64,000 bases of DNA from Rathayibacter sp. SW19 (GCF_030866825.1 NZ_CP133020.1:2232001-2296000); one strand, 5' to 3'; positions 8,896 to 18,091 are shown, counted from the first letter of the stretch. Notes: a model not told the origin generated them from the letters alone. Numbers and translations: made by a program.

Positions 8896-9804
8896 TCAGA
8901 TGATGCCGAGAACGTCGATCACGTATGCGGATGCCGCTGCGCCGGTCTTCGCGTCGGCCGGAACGATGACGACCAGCTGTGACCCGACTTTCGAGCCGAT
9001 CAGCGCTTGCGCCGTGCCAGTGGGCGCAGCGGTCTGGCCTTGCGCCGCCGTGCCGAGTGCCCATTGCACGGGAGCACCCTGGTCCCAACTCGAGGCCGTG
9101 ACAGTGTTGTCGGCCCAACTCACCTGTGTGTATGCGACGATGACGGACTTGTCCTTGGTGACGGTCTGGCCGTTGCCGCTCTTCAAGGTAGCGACTTCGA
9201 CCTTCTTCGGGGCAGGCGTGCTCGGCACCTTGATGCCGGGCCGCCCGTTGGGGGCGAGCACCACTGTTGGGAAGCCGGGCTGACCGGGTTGAGGCGTTCC
9301 GTTGGCCTTCGGTAGGAATGCACGCAGAACGTCGACGGTGAGAACCAGCGGGAACGACGGCGAAAGTCCCGTCGACTGAACACCTGATGCGCCGAAGATC
9401 TGCTGGGCGGTGCCCGTGATCGCGATCCGCGAGCCGACGGGCACGCACTGCAGTGCCTTGCCGATACCGGGATAGGTGGAAAGGCTCAACGGCAGGCCCA
9501 CCCGCCCGTTCTGCTCCGACGCCCCGGTAACGCCGTTGAGCAGGGTGAGTTCGGCCTCGACGAACTGCCCTCGCTGCAGCGGAGTGCCGGTTCCCTGACT
9601 GATGGTGCTGCGCTGGAGCGTCGAGGACGGAAGCGGTGTCGGGAACTGGACATTCTGCTTCTTGCCGAACGTGCCGGTGACCGAGACGAGCTGCGAGGCG
9701 GAGCCCGGCTGCACAATGCAGTTCTGGCCAGCGGGCGCACTGCAACCTGACAGTGTCGCAACGATCAAACCGGCGGCTACGAACAATGCGGGTACTCTGC
9801 GCAC
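8896..9804 (-). CDS. FKBP-type peptidyl-prolyl isomerase lipoprotein
   Basis: This 302-residue protein has a lipoprotein signal peptide ending in LSGC (Cys about 21) and a C-terminal FKBP-like region (about 205-302), with a second more diverged FKBP-like half before it. It should be anchored outside the membrane and assist folding of exported proteins, consistent with tat and lnt nearby. The GTG at 9804 is chosen because AAAGAGGA lies four to ten bases upstream and it puts the signal peptide at the N-terminus; an in-frame ATG at 9861 would overlap trmI. Active-site aromatic residues are only partly conserved, so isomerase activity is inferred. Confidence 0.85.
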   Translation of the reverse strand: MRRVPALFVAAGLIVATLSGCSAPAGQNCIVQPGSASQLVSVTGTFGKKQNVQFPTPLPSSTLQRSTISQGTGTPLQRGQFVEAELTLLNGVTGASEQNGRVGLPLSLSTYPGIGKALQCVPVGSRIAITGTAQQIFGASGVQSTGLSPSFPLVLTVDVLRAFLPKANGTPQPGQPGFPTVVLAPNGRPGIKVPSTPAPKKVEVATLKSGNGQTVTKDKSVIVAYTQVSWADNTVTASSWDQGAPVQWALGTAAQGQTAAPTGTAQALIGSKVGSQLVVIVPADAKTGAAASAYVIDVLGII

Positions 9805-9862
9805 GAGTCCTCTTTCGCTGCGATCAACACGGGACGTAAACCGGGGCTTACGGCATCCCATG

Positions 9863-10945
9863 CTAGTTGATGGATTTCTGTGAATCTGACGGTTCGGGTG
9901 TGGGGTCGAGACTGGTGCTCGGCTGAGTTGGGGATGCAGCCGGGGCCGCACCGCGATTACGAGCATATTCTGCGCTGACGGATGCCTCGCGCACGCGCTT
10001 GCGTAACGACTTCGGGCTCACGACGCGCTCGCCGAGCGATCCGGGGGTCCATGCTTCGACATCGTCGTCGCTGTAATCCGACTTGGACGGCCGGCGTTTG
10101 AGTTCTGGCAGTACGGTTCCGGGGGCAAGAAGCCTAGCCGTGATGAGGAAGCCGGTGTGGCCGATCATCCGGTGGTCGGGGCGAACGGCCAGCCCTTCCA
10201 CATGCCACCCGCGCACCATCGTCTCACTGGAAACCGGGTGCGTGAACCGCGCCGTCGCACGGATGGCCTCCGCGACTCGTGAGAGCTGGGTAACGGTCGC
10301 GACGTAACAGAGCAGCACGCCGCCGGGTTTCAACGCGGCGCTGCACGCATCAAGGCACTCCCATGGGGCAAGCATGTCGAGAACGATGCGATCGACGCTC
10401 GCGCGGGTCGTGACGGTTGGCAGCGCTTCGTTCAGGTCGCCGACCGTGATGGTCCAGTTGTCAGGATCGCGACCGAAAAACGTCGCAACGTTGTCCCGCG
10501 CGACATCCGCGAACTCCTCACGCCGCTCGAAAGAGTTCAGCGTTCCGACGTGTCCGATCGCCCGCAGCAGCCACAGTGAGAGCGCACCGGACCCGACTCC
10601 TGCCTCGACGACACTGGCTCCGGGAAAGATGTCGGCCAAAGCGAGAATCTGTGCCGCGTCTTTCGGGTAGATGATTGCGGCGCCGCGCGGCATCGACATC
10701 ACGAAGTCATTGAGAAGCGGGCGTAGTGCCAGATGCTCGACCCCTGCGTCGTTAGTCACAACGGAGCCGTCCGGCAGTCCGATGATCGAGTCATGCTGCA
10801 GCACGCCCTTGTGACTGTGGAAGCTTCCGCCGACGTGAAGTGAGATGGTGTTCAGATGCCCGCGCGGGCCGGTCAGCTGAACGCGATCTCCGGCGCGGAA
10901 CGGCCCGCTGCTCTGCGGATCCGGCGTGTTCGTCTCGGCCGTCAT
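9863..10945 (-). CDS. trmI: tRNA (adenine-58-N1)-methyltransferase TrmI
   Basis: This 360-residue SAM-dependent enzyme methylates A58 in the T-loop of tRNA. The family features are visible: an N-terminal beta domain (LTGPRGHLNTISLHVGG), YPKDAAQIL, then the SAM motif VVEAGVGSGALSLWLL and the IVLDMLAPWE motif. The start at 10945 gives a 4-nt ATGA overlap with the upstream HAD gene. In mycobacteria, as I recall, trmI neighbours the proteasome cluster; here the next gene is the FKBP lipoprotein. Confidence 0.93.
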   Translation of the reverse strand: MTAETNTPDPQSSGPFRAGDRVQLTGPRGHLNTISLHVGGSFHSHKGVLQHDSIIGLPDGSVVTNDAGVEHLALRPLLNDFVMSMPRGAAIIYPKDAAQILALADIFPGASVVEAGVGSGALSLWLLRAIGHVGTLNSFERREEFADVARDNVATFFGRDPDNWTITVGDLNEALPTVTTRASVDRIVLDMLAPWECLDACSAALKPGGVLLCYVATVTQLSRVAEAIRATARFTHPVSSETMVRGWHVEGLAVRPDHRMIGHTGFLITARLLAPGTVLPELKRRPSKSDYSDDDVEAWTPGSLGERVVSPKSLRKRVREASVSAEYARNRGAAPAASPTQPSTSLDPTPEPSDSQKSIN

Positions 10946-11637
10946 GGCCGAGACCCGCCTGATGCAATGAGTTCGCGACGGGCCCGCAGAACGGAGACGA
11001 GGTCGGCGAGGGTACGGTGCTCGAGGCTCGGCCACAGCGTGTAGTCGGGGCTCTCCGGCAGAGTCAAGATGTGCGGCACGCCGATGGCGACAGTGCCGGC
11101 AGCCACCGCAGAGCCGAGACCTGCAACGGAGTCTTCGATGGCGATCGTGAGCGACGGGTCGACACCGAGCCGCTGCGCGGCACTTTGATAGGCATCCGGA
11201 TGCGGTTTCGGATGGTTCACCTCGTCTCCCGTGACGAGCAGATCAAAAGCCGGGTACGGGATCTCGTCGACCACCTGTTGGGCCATGCGGCGCACCGACA
11301 TTGTGACGAGGGCGGTCGGGATGCCCGCATCGCGGACTTCTGCGAGCAACTCGCGGGCCCCGGGGCGCCAGGGTATACCGCCGTCGTGGATCTGCTGCTG
11401 CACCCGGTCGGTGAGACGGGTGACGATCTCGTCCGGGCTGAGGTCGACACCGCGCGACTGGAAAACCTCTGCCGAGACCCACAGGCCGGCTCCGACCATC
11501 TGGAGCGCTTCTTCGTGCGACCAGGTTCCGCCGTATTCGTGGATGAGTTCCAGCTCTGCCTTCATCCAGTAGGGTTCGCTGTCCACCAGGGTGCCGTCCA
11601 TGTCCCAGAGAACGGCAGCGGGGTAGTCGATAGTCAC
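10942..11637 (-). CDS. HAD-family hydrolase (phosphatase/phosphoglucomutase-like)
   Basis: This 231-residue protein has the HAD motif I DMDGTLVDSEPYW near the N-terminus (about residues 11-23), motif II in ALVTMSVRR, a motif III Lys near HPKPHPDAY and motif IV in IAIEDSVAGL. It is a Cap-I HAD phosphatase; the substrate cannot be told from sequence. The GTG at 11637 is chosen over a TTG at 11646 as the more likely start, but the choice is weak. It is translationally coupled to trmI by an ATGA overlap. Confidence 0.88.
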   Translation of the reverse strand: MTIDYPAAVLWDMDGTLVDSEPYWMKAELELIHEYGGTWSHEEALQMVGAGLWVSAEVFQSRGVDLSPDEIVTRLTDRVQQQIHDGGIPWRPGARELLAEVRDAGIPTALVTMSVRRMAQQVVDEIPYPAFDLLVTGDEVNHPKPHPDAYQSAAQRLGVDPSLTIAIEDSVAGLGSAVAAGTVAIGVPHILTLPESPDYTLWPSLEHRTLADLVSVLRARRELIASGGSRP

Positions 11638-11766
11638 GAGCCCCAAGTCTACCGGGGGCCACGCGTCTTGCCTGCGGCGGGTGCCGATCGTGGGCCCTAT
11701 CCTGGAGGGAGGTCATGGACGAACCCTGGCCGAGACCATACGCGTGGAATCGGAGTACGACGGATC

Positions 11767-12696
11767 GTGACACAAGGAAAGAGTGTTCTGGGCGGGCGGT
11801 TGCTCGTCGTGGCGTTCGAAGGCTGGAATGACGCCGGTGAGGCCGCCAGCGGTGCGGTGCGGACCCTGAAAGACACCCTGGATGTGGTTGCGCTGGCCGA
11901 GGTCGACCCTGAGCTGTATTTCGATTTTCAGTTCAACCGGCCGATGATCTCGTCGGAGGACGACGGCAGTCGCACGATCGAATGGCCGAGTGCGACGCTC
12001 TTCGGGCCGGCCTCCCCCGGTGCAGCCCCGCACACGCTCGCCGACGATGCCGACTTGCAGATAAGTGGCAACAATGTCGGAAACATCTACCTTTTGCTCG
12101 GCACGGAACCCTCGCGCAGCTGGAAAAGTTTCACAGCCGAGTTGCTGGACGCAGCCCTCGCCGCGGACATCGACGCCATCGTGTTTCTCGGCTCGATGTT
12201 GGCGGATGTTCCGCACACCCGGCCGATCTCGATCTTCACCTCGAGCGAGAACGCGCAGGTGCGGGCAGAACTCCACGTGGAACGGCCGACTTACGAAGGC
12301 CCGGTCGGAATTCTCAGCGTGTTCGGGGATGCCGCCGAGCGCGTCGGCATCCCCACCCTCGCGATCTGGGCGTCCGTGCCGCACTACGTGCACAATGCGC
12401 CGTCGCCGAAGGCGATGCTCGCCCTGATCGATAAGGTCGAGGAACTGGTCGACGTGACGATTCCGCGTGGCGACCTGGTCGCAGAGGCCGCGAGCTGGGA
12501 AGCCGGCATCGACGCACTCGCGGCCGACGACGAGGACATGGCCGCGTACATCCGCCAATTGGAGCAGGCCAGAGACACGGTCGACTCGCCCGAAGCCAGC
12601 GGCGAGGCGATCGCGCAGGAGTTCGAACGCTACCTGCGCAAGCGCGGCGATGGCCGCGATGGTCGTGCCGACGAGCCGTGGCGGGGCAAAGACTGA
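11767..12696 (+). CDS. PAC2 family protein
   Basis: This 309-residue protein belongs to the PAC2 family, named after a proteasome assembly chaperone domain. FEGWNDAGEAASGAV near the start and FLGSMLADVPHTRP in the middle are typical of the actinobacterial members. Their function is not known. The GTG at 11767 has GGAG 8-10 bases upstream; the frame stays open for 750 bases further upstream, but that stretch is antisense to the HAD gene and is not coding. It is convergent with mshC. Confidence 0.85.
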   Translation: MTQGKSVLGGRLLVVAFEGWNDAGEAASGAVRTLKDTLDVVALAEVDPELYFDFQFNRPMISSEDDGSRTIEWPSATLFGPASPGAAPHTLADDADLQISGNNVGNIYLLLGTEPSRSWKSFTAELLDAALAADIDAIVFLGSMLADVPHTRPISIFTSSENAQVRAELHVERPTYEGPVGILSVFGDAAERVGIPTLAIWASVPHYVHNAPSPKAMLALIDKVEELVDVTIPRGDLVAEAASWEAGIDALAADDEDMAAYIRQLEQARDTVDSPEASGEAIAQEFERYLRKRGDGRDGRADEPWRGKD

Positions 12697-12718
12697 CCCG
12701 TCGGCGCGCGTGAGCCCG

Positions 12719-13984
12719 CTACAGGCGCACTCCGAGCAGGGCGTCAATGGCGTCGACGAGCAGGCGTGAGCTGCCGATCCCGGATGCAACGGCCCGATCC
12801 ATGGTGGCCAGCGCACCCGGTGTGTCGAGGTCGTCGGCGAGCTTGCGACGCAGTTCATCGACGACCGCCGTTGTGCCGATGGCCGTTGTGTCGATAGCCG
12901 TTGCCGCGTTCTGCCGGGCGGCGAACGCCGACCACTGCGCCAAACGTGCTGTTGCCGTTTCGAGCACGGCCGGTGTCCATTCCCACTCGCTGCGATAATG
13001 GTTCGCCAATAGCGCGAGCCGGATCGCTCGCGGGTCGACGCCCCGTTCGCGCAGCTCAGAGACGAGTACGAGGTTGCCGAGCGATTTGCTCATCTTCGCG
13101 CCTTGATATCCGACGAGCCCGGTGTGGTTGAACACGACGGCAAGCGGATGCCCCGACAAGGCGGTCGCGTGCGCCGCGCTCATCTCGTGGTGCGGAAAGA
13201 TCAGGTCGGTGCCTCCGCCCTGCACGGTGAAGTTCTCGCCCAGAGTGCCCAGCGCGATCACAGCGCACTCGATGTGCCACCCGGGTCTGCCGACTCCGAC
13301 GCGAGATGGCCAGCTGGGTTCCCCGTTGCGAGCGCTGCGCCAGAGCAGAGGGTCAAGCGGGTCGCGCTTGCCCGCCCGCTCAGGATCGCCGCCGCGCTCT
13401 GCAGAAAGTTCGAGCATTTGCACCCTGTCGAGGTTGCTCTCCTGCCCAAGCCGCCACGGGGTCAAAGCTGCGGCCGCGGCGAGGTCGAAGTAGATGTCCT
13501 GGCCGGCGGCATCCGTCGTCGGAACCCGATAGGCGATGCCACGCTCGAGCAGCGCAGCCACGGCGTCTGCGACGGGTTGAATCGTCTCTGTGACCGCAAC
13601 GTAGTCGTCGGGCGGAATGATCGACAGGCTTTCCATGTCGGCGCGGAACAGGTCGATCTGCTGGTCGGCCAACGCCCGCCAGTCGATGCCGGTGGCGGTT
13701 GCGCGCTCGAGAAGCGGGTCGTCGACATCCGTCACGTTCTGCGTGTAACGCACCTGATAGCCGGCATCGCGCCAGAGCCGCTGCAGCGTGTCATAGGCCA
13801 GATAGGTCGCAGCATGCCCGATGTGCGTTGCGTCGTACGGCGTGATCCCGCACACGTAAAGGCGTGTGGTGTTGTCGCCTCGTGGCACTGCGGCCACGAG
13901 CGATCCGGTTGGCGTGTCGAACAATTGCGGCGGCCCGACGTGCCCTTCGATCGTAGGGATCTCGGGTTTCGTCCAGGCGCGCAC
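12719..13984 (-). CDS. mshC: cysteine--glucosaminyl-inositol ligase MshC (mycothiol synthesis)
   Basis: This 421-residue enzyme joins cysteine to GlcN-Ins in mycothiol synthesis. It resembles cysteinyl-tRNA synthetase: zinc Cys45 in YVCGITPYD, the THIGHA motif (53-58), GWHIECAVIALG and KMSKS. The ITPYDATHIGHA stretch and the short C-terminus distinguish it from CysS. A low-complexity segment near residues 355-375 (TAIDTTAIGTTA) comes from a 15-bp repeat. The start is a GTG without a clear ribosome binding site. Its presence predicts mycothiol as the main thiol. Confidence 0.94.
   Translation of the reverse strand: MRAWTKPEIPTIEGHVGPPQLFDTPTGSLVAAVPRGDNTTRLYVCGITPYDATHIGHAATYLAYDTLQRLWRDAGYQVRYTQNVTDVDDPLLERATATGIDWRALADQQIDLFRADMESLSIIPPDDYVAVTETIQPVADAVAALLERGIAYRVPTTDAAGQDIYFDLAAAAALTPWRLGQESNLDRVQMLELSAERGGDPERAGKRDPLDPLLWRSARNGEPSWPSRVGVGRPGWHIECAVIALGTLGENFTVQGGGTDLIFPHHEMSAAHATALSGHPLAVVFNHTGLVGYQGAKMSKSLGNLVLVSELRERGVDPRAIRLALLANHYRSEWEWTPAVLETATARLAQWSAFAARQNAATAIDTTAIGTTAVVDELRRKLADDLDTPGALATMDRAVASGIGSSRLLVDAIDALLGVRL
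12863..12907. repeat. 15-bp tandem repeat, three units, inside mshC
   Basis: Three imperfect 15-bp units start at 12863, 12878 and 12893 with the shared core GCCGTTG. On the coding strand they give Thr-Ala-Ile-Asp/Gly-Thr pentapeptides in a C-terminal loop of MshC. Confidence 0.75.
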
Positions 13985-14020
13985 TTACTCAGCCTAGGCG
14001 GTCGGTAGGACCGCGCCCGC

Positions 14021-15334
14021 CTAGTAGCGCAGCAGGAAGTCGGCGAGCACGTTGCGGCCGAAGGTGAGCGCGTCAAGCGGCACGCGCTCGTCGACACCAT
14101 GAAACATCCCCGGGAAGTCCAGCTCGGGCGGAAGCCGCAATGGGGCGAAGCCGTAGCCGGTGATGCCGAGCAGGCTGAGCGCCTTGTTATCCGTGCCGCC
14201 GGAAAGCAGGTAGGGCAGGACAGGGGCGCCCGGGTCGTGCTCACCGAGAGTCTGCACGATCGTGTCGACCAGGTTGCCGGAGAACGCCGTCTCGAGCCCG
14301 ATGTCCTGGTGCAGGATCTCAACCTGCACGTGCTCGCCGGCGAGTTCGGCGATCCGGGAGAGAACTGCATCCTCGTCGCCTGGCAGCGTGCGGATGTCGA
14401 TCAGCGCTTCCGCGCGATCCGGGATCACATTGTGTTTGTAGCCGGCCGTCAGTGCCGTCGGATTGCTCGTCGTCCGCAGCGTGGCGAGGATGAATCCTGC
14501 GGCCGTACCGGTTCGCAGCACCACGCCGTCCGGTCCGAGCTGCTGAGCACTGACGCCGAGCAGGCGCTCGAGCTCTCTGATCAGTTGCCGGGTGGTGTCG
14601 GTGAGGGTGATCGGCCACGGTTCCCTGCCGATGCGGGCGACCGCTTCCGCGAGTCGGGTGACCGCATTGTCGGCGACAAGTCGCGAGCCGTGCGCAGCCT
14701 GGCCGTGGGCGACGAGTTTCGCCCAGATGAGGGCCTTCTCCCCTGTTTGCAAGAGGTACGCACGCTGGCCGTCGAGGTCGATCGAATAGCCGCCGACCTC
14801 GCTGATCGCTTCGGTTGCGCCGTCGAACAGCTCGGGGTGATTGGCGACGAGGTGATGGGATCCGCGCTGGCCGCCGTCTTCCTCGTCTGCGAAGAACGCG
14901 ACCACGAGGTCGCGCTCCGGTTGCTTTCCAGCGGTGCGGATGTCGTCGAGCGCCGTGATGATCATGGCGTCCATGTTCTTCATATCGACGGCTCCGCGGC
15001 CCCAGAGCATGCCGTCTTTGATTTCGCCTGCGAAGGGGTCGACCGACCAGGTGCGTGGATCTGCGGGCACGACATCGAGGTGCCCGTGTACGACGAGCGC
15101 CGGCATGTCGCGATTGCGGCCCTCGACCCGCGCGACGACGCTCGTGCGCCCTGGATCTGAATCGAAAAGCTGAGGCTGCAGCCCGATCCGGGTCAAGTGT
15201 GCAGCGACATACTCGGCTGCTTCGGCTTCGCCGTTGGATTTTCCCTCGCCAAAGTTGGTGGTGTCGAAGCGGATGAGATCACGTGCGATCACAGCCGTCG
15301 CGTCGAGCGTCGGACCGTCTGGTACTGAAGCCAT
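14021..15334 (-). CDS. M20 family metallopeptidase
   Basis: This 437-residue hydrolase belongs to the M20/M25/M40 peptidase family. Metal and catalytic residues are visible in VVHGHLDVVPAD (His/Asp), GAVDMKNMD (Asp) and FFADEEDGGQRG (the catalytic and metal Glu pair), with a dimerisation domain in the middle. It probably cleaves a dipeptide or an N-acyl amino acid; the exact substrate is unknown. The ATG at 15334 is preferred over a GTG at 15343; neither has a good ribosome binding site. Confidence 0.88.
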   Translation of the reverse strand: MASVPDGPTLDATAVIARDLIRFDTTNFGEGKSNGEAEAAEYVAAHLTRIGLQPQLFDSDPGRTSVVARVEGRNRDMPALVVHGHLDVVPADPRTWSVDPFAGEIKDGMLWGRGAVDMKNMDAMIITALDDIRTAGKQPERDLVVAFFADEEDGGQRGSHHLVANHPELFDGATEAISEVGGYSIDLDGQRAYLLQTGEKALIWAKLVAHGQAAHGSRLVADNAVTRLAEAVARIGREPWPITLTDTTRQLIRELERLLGVSAQQLGPDGVVLRTGTAAGFILATLRTTSNPTALTAGYKHNVIPDRAEALIDIRTLPGDEDAVLSRIAELAGEHVQVEILHQDIGLETAFSGNLVDTIVQTLGEHDPGAPVLPYLLSGGTDNKALSLLGITGYGFAPLRLPPELDFPGMFHGVDERVPLDALTFGRNVLADFLLRY

Positions 15335-15465
15335 GACGCCCACGCTACCGGTCTGGCAATCTGCTCACCAGCCAGACGAAATCGGCGTCGTCGGCGATGA
15401 ATCCAGTGGGTGTTTTCGTGCTAAGGTCTTACCTCGGCAGCTGATTCGTCGGCTGCAGAAATTGC

Positions 15466-15551
15466 GCGCGGGTGGCGGAATAGGCAGACGCGCTAGCTTG
15501 AGGTGCTAGTGCCCGTATTAGGGCGTGGGGGTTCAAGTCCCCCCTCGCGCA
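15466..15551 (+). tRNA. tRNA-Leu(GAG)
   Basis: The acceptor arms GCGCGGG (15466-15472) and CTCGCGC (15544-15550) pair, with discriminator A at 15551 and no encoded CCA. The anticodon stem CTAGC/GCTAG encloses the loop TTGAGGT, giving anticodon GAG, which reads CUC/CUU leucine codons. A long variable arm (GTGCCCGTATTAGGGCGT region) and the T-arm GGGGGTTCAAGTCCCCC fit a class II tRNA-Leu. Confidence 0.96.
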
Positions 15552-15560
15552 CGCAGCTCG

Positions 15561-15594
15561 AAAGGCCTTGAATCTGTTCGGATTCAGGGCCTTT
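15561..15594 (+). terminator. hairpin terminator after tRNA-Leu
   Basis: AAAGGCCTTGAATC (15561-15574) pairs with GATTCAGGGCCTTT (15581-15594) around a 6-base loop, giving a 14-bp stem with one G-T pair. It lies ten bases after the tRNA end and is likely its terminator, although a long T tract is missing. Confidence 0.8.
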
Positions 15595-15666
15595 CGCCGT
15601 TAATGGTGCGCAGAACGCTGGAATCGCGGGTTGTCAAGCTGTGTGGAGTCATGCGGCGGAGGTCTG

Positions 15667-16038
15667 TCAGCCGACGGGCTCATCCACGATGCCGACGAAA
15701 CGCGAGCCGATGCCGTCGTATTCGCGCCTGTGGGTGCCGGGGGCGGCATCCGGAACGTCGCCGATCAGGTGGTTCTCGCAGGTCAGGTAGGTGAAGGCCG
15801 GCCACCATTTCTTCGGGCGGGCGGTCTCGGTGAACCCGCAGACATCGCAGGTGAGTTGCACCCAGACGGGGCGCTTGCCGGTGCGATTCGCGCGCGACTG
15901 CGCCAACCAGGCGGGCGGATGCGCTTCCAGCTCAGCGAATTCGGCCTCGCTCAAGCGCGGTGGGATTTCGTGGCGCTGCGCCATCTCCAGCGGAATATCC
16001 AGCCGTTGGGCTACGTCTCGTCGTGTCAGCATCGTCAT
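15667..16038 (-). CDS. conserved hypothetical protein with Cys pair
   Basis: This 123-residue protein starts with a helix-turn-helix-like stretch (LTRRDVAQRLDIPLEMAQRH, about residues 4-23) followed by a motif with AHPPAWLAQSRANRTGKRPVWVQ and a CDVC pair with a later Cys and His (CENH), which could bind zinc. I do not recognise a named family and give no function. It stands alone between the tRNA and the desaturase gene. Confidence 0.7.
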   Translation of the reverse strand: MTMLTRRDVAQRLDIPLEMAQRHEIPPRLSEAEFAELEAHPPAWLAQSRANRTGKRPVWVQLTCDVCGFTETARPKKWWPAFTYLTCENHLIGDVPDAAPGTHRREYDGIGSRFVGIVDEPVG

Positions 16039-16057
16039 TAACGATACGGGCCGCAGC

Positions 16058-17194
16058 TCAACTATCCGGTCTCGAGCCCAATTGACGCTGCACGAGCAAC
16101 GGGCATTCGAACGGATCGCGCGCGCCGATGCCGACCCGGTTCAGATACCGCACGACGATGGCGTAGGAGTGCAGAAACGTCGTGCTCGTGTAGTGCACCT
16201 CGTGCTCGACACAGAATGCTTCGACGATGGGTTGCGCCCGGCGCAACGAAGGCCTCGCCATCGACGGGAAAAGGTGGTGCTCGATCTGATAGTTGAGGCC
16301 GCCCATCGCGACATCGAGCACGAGGCTGCCGTGGATGTTTCGGCTGGTCAGCACCTGCCTGCGTACGAAGTCGAGACGCAGGCCTGCCGGAATGATCGGC
16401 ATCCCCTTGTGATTGGGCGCGAAGGATCCGCCCATGTAGATGCCGAAGATTCCCAGCTGGATCGCGAGGAAGACTCCGGCCTTGCCCGGTGACAGCACAA
16501 GAAAGAGCATCGTGACATAGGCGCCGAGGCGCGCCGTGATAAGCGACAACTCCACCCAGCGACGAGGAATCGGTTGCGGCTCGATCAGGCGACGCAGCCC
16601 AGACAGGTGCAGCGAAACGCCCTCGAGCGGCAGCATCGGGAAGAACAACCAGCCTTGGCGGGCGAGAAACCACCGCTCGACAGGATTGTGCGGTGACCGT
16701 GCTTGGGCCGGTGTCAGAGCCAACGGGGGAAATTCGATGTCCGGGTCGCTGCCCTCTTTGTTGGGGTTGCCATGATGTCGGGAATGTTTGTTCTGCCACC
16801 AGGCGTAGCTCATGCCGACGAACAGGTTGGCGATGATGACGCTCGTCCAGTCGTTCCAATGGCCGGATTTGAAGATCTGTCGGTGTGCTGCGTCATGACC
16901 GAGGAAGGCAGTTTGGGTCAAGATCAGTGCGAAGCCGGCTGCGACGAACATCTGCCACCAGGTGTCGCCGATCCAGAGGAACGTGAGAACTGCGGCGGGA
17001 AAGATGACGGCGATGGCGCCGAGTTTGCTCCAGTAGTAGCCGTAGCGTCTGCGCATCAGACCGGCGGCCTGGATCTGTTGCGATAGCAGCACATAGTCAC
17101 TGATCTGACGTGCTCGGGGCGCGCGTGCGGATGCGGGCTGCGGCGGTTCCGTGGCTATAGCGGTCGTCGTAGTGGGTTCGATTGCGTTGCTCAT
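16058..17194 (-). CDS. membrane fatty acid desaturase
   Basis: This 378-residue integral membrane di-iron enzyme belongs to the acyl-lipid/acyl-CoA desaturase family. All three histidine boxes are visible: GHDAAHR, KHSRHH and QIEHHLFP, with hydrophobic segments between. The Gln in the third box recalls the front-end (delta-6-like) type, but bacterial members with it have varied regiospecificity. The ATG at 17194 is chosen because the extension to 17254 shows no similarity. A Thr/Pro/Ala-rich leader of about 25 residues precedes the conserved part. It probably adjusts membrane fluidity. Confidence 0.9.
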   Translation of the reverse strand: MSNAIEPTTTTAIATEPPQPASARAPRARQISDYVLLSQQIQAAGLMRRRYGYYWSKLGAIAVIFPAAVLTFLWIGDTWWQMFVAAGFALILTQTAFLGHDAAHRQIFKSGHWNDWTSVIIANLFVGMSYAWWQNKHSRHHGNPNKEGSDPDIEFPPLALTPAQARSPHNPVERWFLARQGWLFFPMLPLEGVSLHLSGLRRLIEPQPIPRRWVELSLITARLGAYVTMLFLVLSPGKAGVFLAIQLGIFGIYMGGSFAPNHKGMPIIPAGLRLDFVRRQVLTSRNIHGSLVLDVAMGGLNYQIEHHLFPSMARPSLRRAQPIVEAFCVEHEVHYTSTTFLHSYAIVVRYLNRVGIGARDPFECPLLVQRQLGSRPDS

Positions 17195-17319
17195 GACGGC
17201 TCCAGGATCAGCGGAATACACACACTGCCGGGGTCTAGGGCATCTGACACTCACGATACGCCGCTCACGGTCAGCAACCGATGCGGTTGTGCATACTCTC
17301 AGCGGCGCGTGAGGGCGAT

Positions 17320-18033
17320 TCAGATATTCAGGGCGCGGGAGATGACGTTCTCGGCGACCTCGTGCAGCCGCTGATTGTGCCGGCGTGCGTAGTCGCGGAG
17401 TCGTGCGAAGGCCTCATCCATCGGTACGCCACTGGTTTGCGCGACGACTCCCTTTGCCTGTTCGATCACGACACGGCTGTCCAGGGCGATTTGCAGTTGC
17501 TCGGTGACAAGGGTGCGCTCGCGGATCGCGCGCTCCTGCAGGATGCCGATGGTCGCGACATCCGCCAACGCGCGCGCCGCAGCGGCATCTTCAGCATTGA
17601 GCACGCCCGGCTGGTCTCTGAAGAGATTGAGGGCTCCGATGGTCTGATCGCGCAGCCGCAACGGAACCGCGTGAACGGAGCGGAACCCCTGATCGAGCGC
17701 AGTAGTGCGGAAGGTGCTCCACTGCGCGTCAACCGCCATCAGATCCTCGATCACGACAATCTGGCCGGAACTGAAGCAAGCGACGCACGGGCCGTCACCG
17801 ACGTTCAGCTGGTGCGCCTCGACAACACGGCTGCGCTCGCTGGTGGAGGCCATCAGTTGCAGTCGACCGTTCGCATCTGCCAGCACGAGGCCTGCTGCGG
17901 CCGCGTCGAAGAGGCTGATGCACTCCTCGACCAGTGTGTGAAGAAGGTCGACAACGTCGTATTCTGCGACGAGAGTGTCTGCGAGGGTCACGAACACGCC
18001 GGCCAGCCGACCCTCGCGGTCTGCTGCGCTCAT
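17320..18033 (-). CDS. GAF and ANTAR domain regulator
   Basis: This 237-residue protein has an N-terminal GAF sensor domain (about residues 15-160) and a C-terminal ANTAR domain (about 175-230; VIEQAKGVVAQTSGVPMDEAFARLR). ANTAR domains bind paired hairpins in mRNA leaders and cause antitermination. Targets are unknown; no ANTAR hairpin pair was recognised nearby. It is a single gene, divergent from cofD. Confidence 0.9.
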   Translation of the reverse strand: MSAADREGRLAGVFVTLADTLVAEYDVVDLLHTLVEECISLFDAAAAGLVLADANGRLQLMASTSERSRVVEAHQLNVGDGPCVACFSSGQIVVIEDLMAVDAQWSTFRTTALDQGFRSVHAVPLRLRDQTIGALNLFRDQPGVLNAEDAAAARALADVATIGILQERAIRERTLVTEQLQIALDSRVVIEQAKGVVAQTSGVPMDEAFARLRDYARRHNQRLHEVAENVISRALNI

Positions 18034-18091
18034 GAGTCGATTTTAGATTCGAGTGCGTCGGGTGTGAACAAAAACACGGTTGACTAGGAGC

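Noticed and set aside
11017..11766. N-terminal extension of the PAC2 frame
   Set aside because: This part is antisense to the HAD gene and has no similarity to PAC2 proteins; the GTG at 11767 has a ribosome binding site.
15466..15551. tRNA-Leu as integration site of a mobile element
   Set aside because: No second copy of the tRNA 3' end and no integrase gene were found in the window.
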